Virus record (IMG/VR): IMGVR_UViG_3300025652_000241
Coordinates: 1 to 34,831 of that record
Length of the DNA stretch: 34,831 nt
Strand: one strand, 5' to 3'
Origin: a virus
Shown here: one piece after another, positions 29,066-34,831 of the stretch
Numbering within the stretch: the stretch's first letter is position 1
Layout: the number at the start of each line of letters is the position of its first letter
Notes under the pieces: model-generated
Databases searched by the model: none
What the model was told of the DNA's origin: nothing
The model's input: only the letters and a program-made list of their open reading frames with translations
Program-made: the position numbers and the translations under genes

Positions 29066-29632
29066 TTACCAAGTGATCGCTTGTAGTTGTGCTAGTGTAG
29101 TTGCAGCATCAACTGATGCGTTCGCAGTCTTTTCTTTTGTAAATACTTCTTTAAGGTGTGCTGTTACAGCATCAGATATACCAATAATGGCTGTAGCATC
29201 AATAGTAAGGAATGTACCATCACCAAGTTTCCAATCAGTAGTAAATGCAGCATCTTCTTTAGCCAAGAATCTTGCTTGGTATATTCTCTCTACCGTGAAC
29301 CTATCAGTTCTTACTGCGAGGCCATCTACATCTATACCACCTACTTCAAAATCATATCTCTTACTGGCGAAGTGATCTCTTACGAATGTCTTTGCACCAT
29401 CCATATCAGTACCGAACTCAGAAATTTGAGCTTCATATCTTTCTTGTTGTTTAGCTGCTCTAAATTCTTGTTGTGTCAATAAAGCACCATCAACGATAAA
29501 GAATCTATCCGAACTAGCTTGTACTGTAGCCGCATCAGCATCAGAAATTTCGTTATAGTGTAGAGCGTCTGTTGGCTCTTCATCTACTATGTTAAGGATT
29601 GCTCCTCTTGGACCTGTGATTGCGTATTTCAT
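29066..29632 (-). CDS. DUF4376-like tail protein, 188 aa
   Basis: MKYAITGPRGAILNIVDEEP, a Phage-tail-assembly-like N-terminus, then a helical linker (LTQQEFRAAKQQERYEAQIS), then the pattern RYDFEVGGIDVDGLAVRTDR / TVERIYQARFLA / WKLGDGTFLTIDATAIIGIS typical of DUF4376, a domain found in phage fibre and tail-assembly proteins. The role is probably fibre assembly or attachment of the LRR adhesins in the same operon. ACTAAATA is 5 nt before the ATG. Confidence 0.7.
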   Translation of the reverse strand: MKYAITGPRGAILNIVDEEPTDALHYNEISDADAATVQASSDRFFIVDGALLTQQEFRAAKQQERYEAQISEFGTDMDGAKTFVRDHFASKRYDFEVGGIDVDGLAVRTDRFTVERIYQARFLAKEDAAFTTDWKLGDGTFLTIDATAIIGISDAVTAHLKEVFTKEKTANASVDAATTLAQLQAITW

Positions 29633-29637
29633 ATTGT

Positions 29638-29645
29638 TATTTAGT
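29638..29645 (-). promoter_or_regulatory. Late promoter ACTAAATA
   Basis: 5 nt before the ATG at 29632; would drive the DUF4376-like gene and the two LRR genes after it. Confidence 0.65.
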
Positions 29646-29660
29646 CAAAATTCATGCTAG

Positions 29661-30203
29661 TTATAAATCGTAAACTACTGTTAGTCCATCATACGACGCC
29701 GCATAACCTGTTGCTCCAACTGGCACATGAATTTCTGCTGGAGATACTGAGGTCATTCCATTAAAAGCATTACTGCCAATCGTCGGTGCACTCGTCGCTA
29801 GAATACTCACTGATGTGATGGAGGTACAATCATAAAAAGAGCTACTACCGATAACTGTAACGCCATTTCCAAAAGTTAATGTACCAGTAAAGCCGGTACA
29901 ATTATCGAAAGCCTGGTCACCAATACTTGTAACACTATCCGGGAAAACTAATGAACCAGTCAACCCTGTGCAATAATAAAAAGCTAAACTACCAATAGCT
30001 GTGCATGAAGTTCCTATCACTAGACCATAAAGCGATGAGTCTGAATTTTCCCAATTGGGTGGTACGTCTCCCGTTATCTGGTTAATAACACCGTTACTTG
30101 CTCCATCATATGCAACAGTAGGAGTCCCAATGTTAGTCGCTCCAGCTTGTAAGTTAAGCTCGACTACATTGTTAGTTACGTCTCCTTTGAATAATTGATT
30201 CAT
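29661..30203 (-). CDS. Short BspA-type LRR protein, 180 aa
   Basis: Third paralogue: N-domain MNQLFKGDVTNNVVELNLQA, LRR units (GTSCTAIGSLAFYYCTGLTG, FPDSVTSIGDQAF, FGNGVTVIGSSSF) and a different cap (SAPTIGSNAFNGMTSVSPAE, VPVGATGYAASYDG). It lies 3 nt after the YadA-head fibre gene and probably forms a unit with it. Its N-domain resembles those of the other two LRR proteins, which may be the virion-attachment part. Confidence 0.75.
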   Translation of the reverse strand: MNQLFKGDVTNNVVELNLQAGATNIGTPTVAYDGASNGVINQITGDVPPNWENSDSSLYGLVIGTSCTAIGSLAFYYCTGLTGSLVFPDSVTSIGDQAFDNCTGFTGTLTFGNGVTVIGSSSFYDCTSITSVSILATSAPTIGSNAFNGMTSVSPAEIHVPVGATGYAASYDGLTVVYDL

Positions 30204-30206
30204 AAT

Positions 30207-31223
30207 TTAGGCTGCTTCGGTCTTATTGAGAGTCACTTCCCAAGATACCGAATCAGCACTATCACCAGTTACTTTAAACACTAATGCATCATTTGTATCG
30301 TCTGCTTCGACTGTAATATCCCATGTTGCATCTTCTTCTGCGAAAACTGTCTTCACTGCAACACCAACTAAACTTGTTGTACCAGCATCATTCTTAATGA
30401 CACCTTCGATCTTATAACCAGCGCTTTCAGTAGCTGATCTTGCAGCAACCATAGCTGAGAACATCCATGTAGTATTAGTTGCTATGGTCGCGCGTTCGAG
30501 TGCAACTCCATCAACAAAGATTTCTGTTTGAGTATTATTTGATGTGGTGCCTGATAATGTACGAATGGAAAGGTTTCTCATCTTAACTCCGCTTTTAACA
30601 TTTAGATTCTGAACGTATACCGTATCGGCTGCATCCGAAGTTATATTTGAACCTCCAAGGATTACAGATCTGTGGTCATCTGTTTGTATACTGTTGCCGT
30701 CACCGCCCACTATTACCGCATTTTGTGCATTCTGGATGATTTGATTTTCTCCACCTACAATCACGGAATGTTTGGCCTCCACAGAAGTAGCTTCCGAAGC
30801 CGCCAGTCCTACCACGCTATTCGCTGTCCCCAATGCGCTGGTGAATTTAGTATTTAGAAATAAGTTTACTGATCCTAAAGCCTCCGAATCAACGCCAATT
30901 ACGCTTTGATTGGTGCCTCCGACTGCAGTGCTGTCTGTGCCGCTTACTGTGTTTTTTCTACCTCCAAAAGCGGTAGACCTAATTCCGTTTGCATTGTTTT
31001 CCCTACCACCGATCGCAGCGGATTGCACACCAGTGGCGCTGTTGTTTAGACCTATATCTGTTGGGTGCAATGTTGCTATTGTTCCAACTTGGATATTATT
31101 TTTTGTATTCGCCCCATTAGTTGTGATCGAATCAAGATTTAAGCCTAGACTCGTTCTTGCAGCTGCATTGTCAGCACTCTGTAAAAAGTTGTCTACGTCT
31201 GTTGATACTGTAAAATCTGCCAT
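30207..31223 (-). CDS. Fibre with YadA-head-type beta-roll repeats, 338 aa
   Basis: MADFTVSTDVDNFLQSADNA is a fibre N-terminus. Residues about 60-200 hold repeats such as GVQSAAIGGRENNANGIRST and GTDSTAVGGTNQSVIGVDSE, the left-handed parallel beta-roll of trimeric autotransporter adhesin heads (YadA type). The C-terminal third (VARSATESAGYKIEGVIKN-type segment and ADDTNDALVFKVTGDSADSV) is a beta domain seen in marine phage fibres. A trimeric receptor-binding fibre is the likely role. Start at 31223, 5 nt after the late box; seven further codons upstream would cross the promoter. Confidence 0.8.
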   Translation of the reverse strand: MADFTVSTDVDNFLQSADNAAARTSLGLNLDSITTNGANTKNNIQVGTIATLHPTDIGLNNSATGVQSAAIGGRENNANGIRSTAFGGRKNTVSGTDSTAVGGTNQSVIGVDSEALGSVNLFLNTKFTSALGTANSVVGLAASEATSVEAKHSVIVGGENQIIQNAQNAVIVGGDGNSIQTDDHRSVILGGSNITSDAADTVYVQNLNVKSGVKMRNLSIRTLSGTTSNNTQTEIFVDGVALERATIATNTTWMFSAMVAARSATESAGYKIEGVIKNDAGTTSLVGVAVKTVFAEEDATWDITVEADDTNDALVFKVTGDSADSVSWEVTLNKTEAA

Positions 31224-31228
31224 ATTAT

Positions 31229-31236
31229 TATTTAAT
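31229..31236 (-). promoter_or_regulatory. Late promoter ATTAAATA
   Basis: 5 nt before the ATG at 31223. Confidence 0.65.
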
Positions 31237-31267
31237 GTATACACTTCAATAACCGCGCCATTCTATC

Positions 31268-31909
31268 TTATAGATCCGCGTATTGTACATAATTACCACC
31301 GTTGTGGAACGCATCTACATGTTCTTGCGTCCAAGGAATGTTAGCCCTTCCCCATATAGCAAATGCAGTCTTTTGACAGTCCCATACACGCCACCAATAT
31401 GATGAGGTATATGAGCCACTTCTTGTCATGATCAATACACCATCTTTGTATAGTGATGCGGTATCACCGTCTTTTGAATAAACGAAAGTATTCCATTGTT
31501 GATTAGTGTGGTTAGCATATCCAAAACTACTACTATTAGCTCTAGTAGCAATTCTATTACTTGAGTTTTCAACCATTTCGTCACCTTTGTTGTAACCATC
31601 AGAAGAAAACAATGACCTATAGCCATTAGTCGCCTTTCTGCCCGCAAGCATAAATACAGTATAGGAAGTAAAGTCTGTTGCAGGGTTGTTCATATGTGAT
31701 GTAATTGAACCTGCATCTCTACTAGGGTCAAATGTATCAACAAAAGGTGCTGGAGGTGCTAGAGTTTTAGTGCCTCTTAAGCCACCTAGTTTTGCTGTAC
31801 CAGATACTTTATCAAATCTATCACCATCTTCCCACCAGTGTACAAGACCTTCTTTAAGATCAATTCCACCTCTCTTACCAGCTAATGATATTGGAAAATT
31901 AATACTCAT
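31268..31909 (-). CDS. LamG/concanavalin-like virion protein, 213 aa
   Basis: MSINFPISLAGKRGGIDLKE, then LVHWWEDGDRFDKVSGTAKL and FTSYTVFMLAGRKATNGYRS, WNTFVYSKDGDTASLYKDGV: the sandwich strands and SLYKDG turn of a ConA-like domain. Glycan-binding decoration or fibre protein. The start overlaps the upstream stop (TAATG), implying coupled translation. Confidence 0.7.
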   Translation of the reverse strand: MSINFPISLAGKRGGIDLKEGLVHWWEDGDRFDKVSGTAKLGGLRGTKTLAPPAPFVDTFDPSRDAGSITSHMNNPATDFTSYTVFMLAGRKATNGYRSLFSSDGYNKGDEMVENSSNRIATRANSSSFGYANHTNQQWNTFVYSKDGDTASLYKDGVLIMTRSGSYTSSYWWRVWDCQKTAFAIWGRANIPWTQEHVDAFHNGGNYVQYADL

Positions 31910-32412
31910 TAGACCTCAATGGCATACGCTTGCTGGAAAAGAGAATCTAAATCTTGATCAGATAAACCTAGTGATGTGGCTAGGTTAATGAGTAGCGTTG
32001 AATCTCTCCTAAGAGTGTTACCTCCAAAGAATACTTCTTTCGCGACAGCTTTTTCGAGCGGATCAGCTATAGAGTCGATAGTTGTAGCTACATAATCAAT
32101 CAATAGACCATCTGCATGCGGTGTAACATCAGCAATAGCTCTAACACGCCAAGCTGGTACTTCGTACCATTCTGGGTCTATTTCATCAGCAGTATCAGCC
32201 GCTTGTGCCCATCCATATTCTTCTGCAGTAAGCTCACGCTCCCACATAAACCCTTCTGCAGGTGCTTCTTCTGGGTATGTAAGCTCTTCTACATATGCAT
32301 AACCTGCTGGAGTCGTTGGGGCAGCCACATCACGTACTAACGTAGAAGGGAGACCATTTATACTCTTATTATATAAGGCTAGCGGGTCAAGTTGTATTAA
32401 ACGATATTTCAT
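31909..32412 (-). CDS. Tail-associated protein, 167 aa
   Basis: MKYRLIQLDPLALYNKSING; an acidic middle (ELTYPEEAPAEGFMWERELT, ADEIDPEWYEVPAWRVRAIA) and a helical C-terminus. WRVRAIAD followed by a helix resembles tail-fibre assembly chaperone-type proteins, but I do not recognise a defined family. TATAAAAA, a weak late box, ends 5 nt before the ATG. Confidence 0.6.
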   Translation of the reverse strand: MKYRLIQLDPLALYNKSINGLPSTLVRDVAAPTTPAGYAYVEELTYPEEAPAEGFMWERELTAEEYGWAQAADTADEIDPEWYEVPAWRVRAIADVTPHADGLLIDYVATTIDSIADPLEKAVAKEVFFGGNTLRRDSTLLINLATSLGLSDQDLDSLFQQAYAIEV

Positions 32413-32417
32413 AAGTC

Positions 32418-32425
32418 TTTTTATA
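32418..32425 (-). promoter_or_regulatory. Weak late promoter TATAAAAA
   Basis: One mismatch to TATAAATA; 5 nt before the ATG at 32412. Confidence 0.4.
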
Positions 32426-32430
32426 AATTA

Positions 32431-32829
32431 TTAGCTACTAACTTCACTTGTAAAGTAGAGCATACTCGGACTACCTGGCACGCTCGTACTCTCTGAATGA
32501 TAAAGCCAACCAACGATACATACATCACCTGCTGCCATTGTTGCTATGTCAGCTACATCTCCTGCCAAATACTTATCATCAGGATTACCTCCAAAGAAGG
32601 TCCAGGGCCCACTTCCATCCTGTGTGATGCATATCGAGCCACTATCACCAGGAGATAAGTCCATAAATAATGACCAATCGACTGATGTTACATCCTCTGT
32701 TAAGTCTAAGGACGTATTGTACGCTGTTATACTCACAGTGTTAGAAGATACCAGCACTGGCTCTGGTGCGAGATCTGGGTCTAGTTTATGCCAATTACCA
32801 GCTGTTGCGGTAGTAAGTTTATATTTCAT
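32431..32829 (-). CDS. Beta-rich virion protein, 132 aa
   Basis: MKYKLTTATAGNWHKLDPDL; Thr/Ser-rich strands with GDSGSICITQDGSGPWTFFG and a C-terminus VCIVGWLYHSESTSVPGSPS. The layout is like small capsid or tail decoration domains. No catalytic motif; family not recognised. Confidence 0.6.
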   Translation of the reverse strand: MKYKLTTATAGNWHKLDPDLAPEPVLVSSNTVSITAYNTSLDLTEDVTSVDWSLFMDLSPGDSGSICITQDGSGPWTFFGGNPDDKYLAGDVADIATMAAGDVCIVGWLYHSESTSVPGSPSMLYFTSEVSS

Positions 32830-32842
32830 TGTATGTCAGAAT

Positions 32843-33052
32843 TTATGGTGAACCTGGCCTTTTAAATAGATCCCCAGCATTAGGTGCAGAGCGTAAATAA
32901 TTGAACCCTGCATTCGGAACTGGCCTAAGGTATAGATCTGGATCAACCGGAGGAGGTCCACCAGTAGGTGGTTGCGCTCCATCAACATTCAGAGACCCGA
33001 ATGGGTTTACTGTTGGGAATATATGATTACCTATGGAGGGTATAGTTATCAC
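32843..33052 (-). CDS. Small Pro/Gly-rich protein, 69 aa, GTG start
   Basis: Starts at a GTG directly after the upstream stop (AGATAAGTG). ITIPSIGNHIFPTVNPFGSL, then a Pro/Gly-rich stretch (AQPPTGGPPPVDPDLYLRPV) with two near repeats (RPVPNAGFNYL, RSAPNAGDLF). Probably a flexible linker or spacer protein of the virion. Confidence 0.55.
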   Translation of the reverse strand: MITIPSIGNHIFPTVNPFGSLNVDGAQPPTGGPPPVDPDLYLRPVPNAGFNYLRSAPNAGDLFKRPGSP

Positions 33053-33337
33053 TTATCTAGATGGTGAGTTACTATAAAATTGCGTTCTAATATATACATC
33101 ACCAGTACCGGTTGCACTTATCTGATCACTATTAGTAACACCTCTAAATGTAAAGCTTTCTTTATCACCTAATACAAATGCATTTGCAGCATCACTATAA
33201 CCACTATCATTAATAGTAATATCAGCACCGGTTCTATTAATAACAACAACTTCAGAGCAACTTTGATCTACAAGTTTAGTTAGACCAGCGATTGCAATCT
33301 TATATGATCTACATTTGTTTAAATTGACATATTCCAT
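33053..33337 (-). CDS. Small beta-rich virion protein, 94 aa
   Basis: MEYVNLNKCRSYKIAIAGLT; strands with VVVINRTGADITINDSGYSD and GDKESFTFRGVTNSDQISAT, a small beta-sandwich typical of phage decoration or tail-associated proteins. First gene of the minus-strand adhesin block. TATAAATA is 5 nt before the ATG. Confidence 0.65.
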   Translation of the reverse strand: MEYVNLNKCRSYKIAIAGLTKLVDQSCSEVVVINRTGADITINDSGYSDAANAFVLGDKESFTFRGVTNSDQISATGTGDVYIRTQFYSNSPSR

Positions 33338-33342
33338 GTTAA

Positions 33343-33350
33343 TATTTATA
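33343..33350 (-). promoter_or_regulatory. Late promoter TATAAATA
   Basis: Perfect box, 5 nt before the ATG at 33337; divergent from the plus box at 33389. Confidence 0.75.
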
Positions 33351-33388
33351 CAATCTTGTCTCTCTTATCAGCTAGTATGTAGGATTTT

Positions 33389-33396
33389 TATAAATA
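33389..33396 (+). promoter_or_regulatory. Late promoter TATAAATA
   Basis: Perfect box, 5 nt before the ATG at 33402. Confidence 0.75.
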
Positions 33397-33401
33397 TACA
33401 T

Positions 33402-33629
33402 ATGGACAAAGGACTATTAATACTATTGTCATTAGCTGTAATACTAACTATAACGATATTACTTGAGATCTTAGGTATTGTTACGCACGCGTACATCCAA
33501 GCTACTATGATGATAAGTCTCGGTTATCATATATGTTATGCTATCTATGCAGTCTGTGAGTGGAGGGGAAGAACACGCATACGCAATGTAAGGAGAGCTA
33601 ACTTGAGGCCACCTGGTAGAGATTTATAA
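33402..33629 (+). CDS. Two-helix membrane protein, 75 aa
   Basis: MDKGLLILLSLAVILTITIL: membrane helices at about 4-25 and 29-50, then a basic C-terminus (WRGRTRIRNVRRANLRPPGR). The start is fixed by the perfect late box; longer upstream in-frame starts overlap that promoter. Convergent with the 52-residue membrane gene, whose stop abuts it. A holin-like role is possible but unsupported. Confidence 0.6.
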   Translation: MDKGLLILLSLAVILTITILLEILGIVTHAYIQATMMISLGYHICYAIYAVCEWRGRTRIRNVRRANLRPPGRDL

Positions 33630-33788
33630 CTAAGCTTGCTGAGCTAATATAAGACCTACATTAGCGGCACCATATGATAGCCAAGTAATGGCCCATGGCA
33701 GATTGCCCTTAAGAAGATAGGATGTACCTACCACTATATAGCCTACCATACACACGGCGACCACTATGTTCTCTAGCGTTAATTGCAT
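33630..33788 (-). CDS. Small two-helix membrane protein, 52 aa
   Basis: Starts MQLTLENIVVAVCMVGYIVV; helices at about 8-26 and 31-49 joined by a short loop (LLKGNLPWA). The gene fills the whole gap between two plus-strand genes and its stop lies next to the end of the convergent membrane gene. An ATG 5 nt upstream gives only a 4-codon frame. A TATAAT-like box (taatataatt) precedes it. Confidence 0.55.
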   Translation of the reverse strand: MQLTLENIVVAVCMVGYIVVGTSYLLKGNLPWAITWLSYGAANVGLILAQQA

Positions 33789-33842
33789 CCCATAATTATA
33801 TTAGAGTTCCTGTTGATAGCTAGTATATCTTTTGCCTATACG

Positions 33843-33858
33843 GGAACACCGGTATAAT
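33843..33858 (+). promoter_or_regulatory. GGAACACC-type promoter (GGAACACCGGTATAAT)
   Basis: TATAAT ends 5 nt before the ATG at 33864. Confidence 0.75.
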
Positions 33859-33863
33859 AATGT

Positions 33864-34208
33864 ATGAGCAAACAAAAGCCAAGCCATATGGATGAGCTGA
33901 CCTTGCAATTATTTGACGAGGTTAAGATTAAACCGGACTTATACCCGGGCTATGCTACAGGCGATGCCTCTGTACAGCATAGCTATTTCATCATTAAGAA
34001 ATACGACGTTGAGTTAGGAGGGCATACAGTACCGTTCGTGGATATTCTTAGACACTCAGAGCAAGAAGAGATTGATTTGCACAACCAAGCATGGCAATAT
34101 GTTATGGCAATGCCGCGGTGGACTAAGCCTTTTATACTTTCTTTCCCAGCTGAGAGTGTGCGTCGTGTGCCGACCCTTACCGTCCGGTTGAACAAACTCA
34201 TGACTTGA
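33864..34208 (+). CDS. Unknown soluble protein, 114 aa
   Basis: Starts MSKQKPSHMDELTLQLFDEV; mixed alpha/beta, with a hydrophobic strand pattern in the middle (HTVPFVDILRH) and a basic C-terminus (RRVPTLTVRLNKLM). No recognised domain. First gene of a second small-gene run using the GGAACACC promoter. Confidence 0.6.
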   Translation: MSKQKPSHMDELTLQLFDEVKIKPDLYPGYATGDASVQHSYFIIKKYDVELGGHTVPFVDILRHSEQEEIDLHNQAWQYVMAMPRWTKPFILSFPAESVRRVPTLTVRLNKLMT

Positions 34209-34212
34209 ACCT

Positions 34213-34341
34213 ATGAAGCTCACAACAATAACAGCAATAGGCGCTAGCGTAGCAGTTGTCTTGAATGGTATTGGCGCCACGGATCGAATATTCGAGTTCA
34301 TAGTCAATTTATTAAACACCTTCACACTTTATCCCAGATAA
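34213..34341 (+). CDS. Small membrane peptide, 42 aa
   Basis: MKLTTITAIGASVAVVLNGI: a hydrophobic N-terminal segment (about 3-23) followed by an amphipathic stretch (RIFEFIVNLLNTFTLYPR). Begins 4 nt after the previous stop, as the tightly packed neighbours do. Accepted on packing and composition. Confidence 0.45.
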   Translation: MKLTTITAIGASVAVVLNGIGATDRIFEFIVNLLNTFTLYPR

Positions 34342-34353
34342 CGCCAGCCATGA

Positions 34354-34359
34354 TATTAT
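34354..34359 (+). promoter_or_regulatory. Possible -10 box TATTAT
   Basis: Ends 6 nt before the GTG start at 34366, matching the spacing of the GGAACACC promoters; the upstream element is only weakly similar. Confidence 0.3.
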
Positions 34360-34365
34360 ATACAA

Positions 34366-34557
34366 GTGGAACCGCATGATAATCACTTTAAATCAGAAGA
34401 GGATTGGAGCGCGCCAAAAGTCAACCGGATCATTCCTAGAGAGAAGAGAACACTAAGGAAGGCATGCGTTACAGCTCTCGGGGCAGTCTTCTATATAACA
34501 CTCGTAGTAGGCAGCATCTTAGGAGCAATTATAACTATAACAAGCAATCGCGATTAA
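34366..34557 (+). CDS. Single-pass membrane protein, 63 aa, GTG start
   Basis: EPHDNHFKSEEDWSAPKVNR after a GTG start, a basic segment (REKRTLRK), then a membrane helix at about 37-58 (ALGAVFYITLVVGSILGAII). N-terminus probably inside. Unknown function. Confidence 0.55.
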   Translation: MEPHDNHFKSEEDWSAPKVNRIIPREKRTLRKACVTALGAVFYITLVVGSILGAIITITSNRD

Positions 34558-34559
34558 TC

Positions 34560-34745
34560 ATGAAGCCTATAGGAGAGTTGACACAACAGAATATATCTGA
34601 CCGGTTAGAGTGCCTTGAGTGGTACCTGAAATATTATAAGAAACAGAACACTGAACTAGTGCATGCGTATGAAGAGTCGCAAGTAAAGATGGTTAAGGTT
34701 CTAGAGTCAATTGAGATGTATGAGAGCATGCAAGAACAAACCTGA
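34560..34745 (+). CDS. Small helical protein, 61 aa
   Basis: MKPIGELTQQNISDRLECLE; helical with heptad-like spacing (EWYLKYYKKQNTELVHAYEE, MVKVLESIEMYESMQEQ), likely a coiled coil. The start is 2 nt after the previous stop; a longer in-frame reading would overlap the membrane gene extensively. Confidence 0.55.
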   Translation: MKPIGELTQQNISDRLECLEWYLKYYKKQNTELVHAYEESQVKMVKVLESIEMYESMQEQT

Positions 34746-34750
34746 CGATA

Positions 34751-34831
34751 ATGTATACCGTTGAAGTAAAACATGATGGAAAGTGGAAGGAAGTAGACTC
34801 CGGAGAGTCATACCGGAATGTTAGGTTTACG
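34751..34831 (+). CDS. Start of a further small gene, cut by the window edge
   Basis: The first 27 codons (MYTVEVKHDGKWKEVDSGES then YRNVRFT) are open to the edge and start 5 nt after the previous stop. A beta-hairpin-like opening; nothing more can be said. Confidence 0.5.
   Translation, partial: MYTVEVKHDGKWKEVDSGESYRNVRFT

Noticed and set aside
1-34831. CRISPR arrays, insertion sequences or an integrase/attachment site
   Set aside because: No regularly spaced short repeats, transposase or integrase motifs were seen; the repeats present are protein-domain repeats.

Overview
The window looks like part of a large tailed phage of the T4 superfamily (Caudoviricetes, myovirus-like), probably aquatic or marine. 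I infer this from T4-type late promoter boxes (TATAAATA and variants) in front of most structural and lysis genes, long blocks of tail-fibre and adhesin genes with marine-phage domain types (LamG-like, YadA-head-like, BspA-type leucine-rich repeats, an S74 chaperone), phage-carried metabolic and chaperone genes (GroEL, a probable Hsp20, a sulfotransferase, a family-9-like glycosyltransferase), three tRNA genes and dense runs of tiny unknown genes. The host cannot be read from the sequence. A ROSE-type leader, if correct, would fit a proteobacterial host, because such elements are known from alpha- and gammaproteobacteria.

Layout. 1-61 (minus strand) is the first 20 codons of a probable Hsp20 gene. 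Its leader (about 62-161) folds into three hairpins, and the last one hides the Shine-Dalgarno sequence, like a ROSE RNA thermometer. 267-9098 (minus) holds large tail, baseplate or fibre proteins. 9171-10070 (plus) is a glycosyltransferase. 10067-13373 (minus) is a second fibre block with a leucine-rich-repeat protein and a tandem C-type-lectin/FGE-fold protein. 13457-22126 (plus) is an early or middle region: a RadA-like ATPase, a DUF932 protein, a predicted cysteine peptidase with a C-terminal clamp-binding-like motif, tRNA-Tyr, tRNA-Arg and tRNA-Leu, and about 25 small proteins of unknown function. 22134-23767 holds a membrane protein on the minus strand, a terminator, and a probable holin-endolysin pair. 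23778-25406 (minus) is a full-length GroEL. 25485-33337 is a third adhesin block with LamG-like proteins, a sulfotransferase, three BspA-type paralogues, a DUF4376-like protein and a YadA-head fibre. 33402-34831 returns to small unknown genes.

Expression logic. Two promoter families recur. The first is a T4-like late box ending in AAATA; in eleven clear cases its last base lies exactly 5 nt before the start codon. The second is a 16-bp element, consensus GGAACACCGATATAAT, whose -10 hexamer ends 5 or 6 nt before the start codon. Both spacings put the predicted transcription start on or next to the A of ATG, so much of this phage's mRNA is predicted to be leaderless, in line with the near absence of Shine-Dalgarno sequences. 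The hsp20-like gene is the clear exception, with a structured leader and an SD that looks temperature-gated. The RadA-like, peptidase and DUF932 genes have longer A/C-rich leaders; those of the RadA-like and peptidase genes are nearly identical copies.
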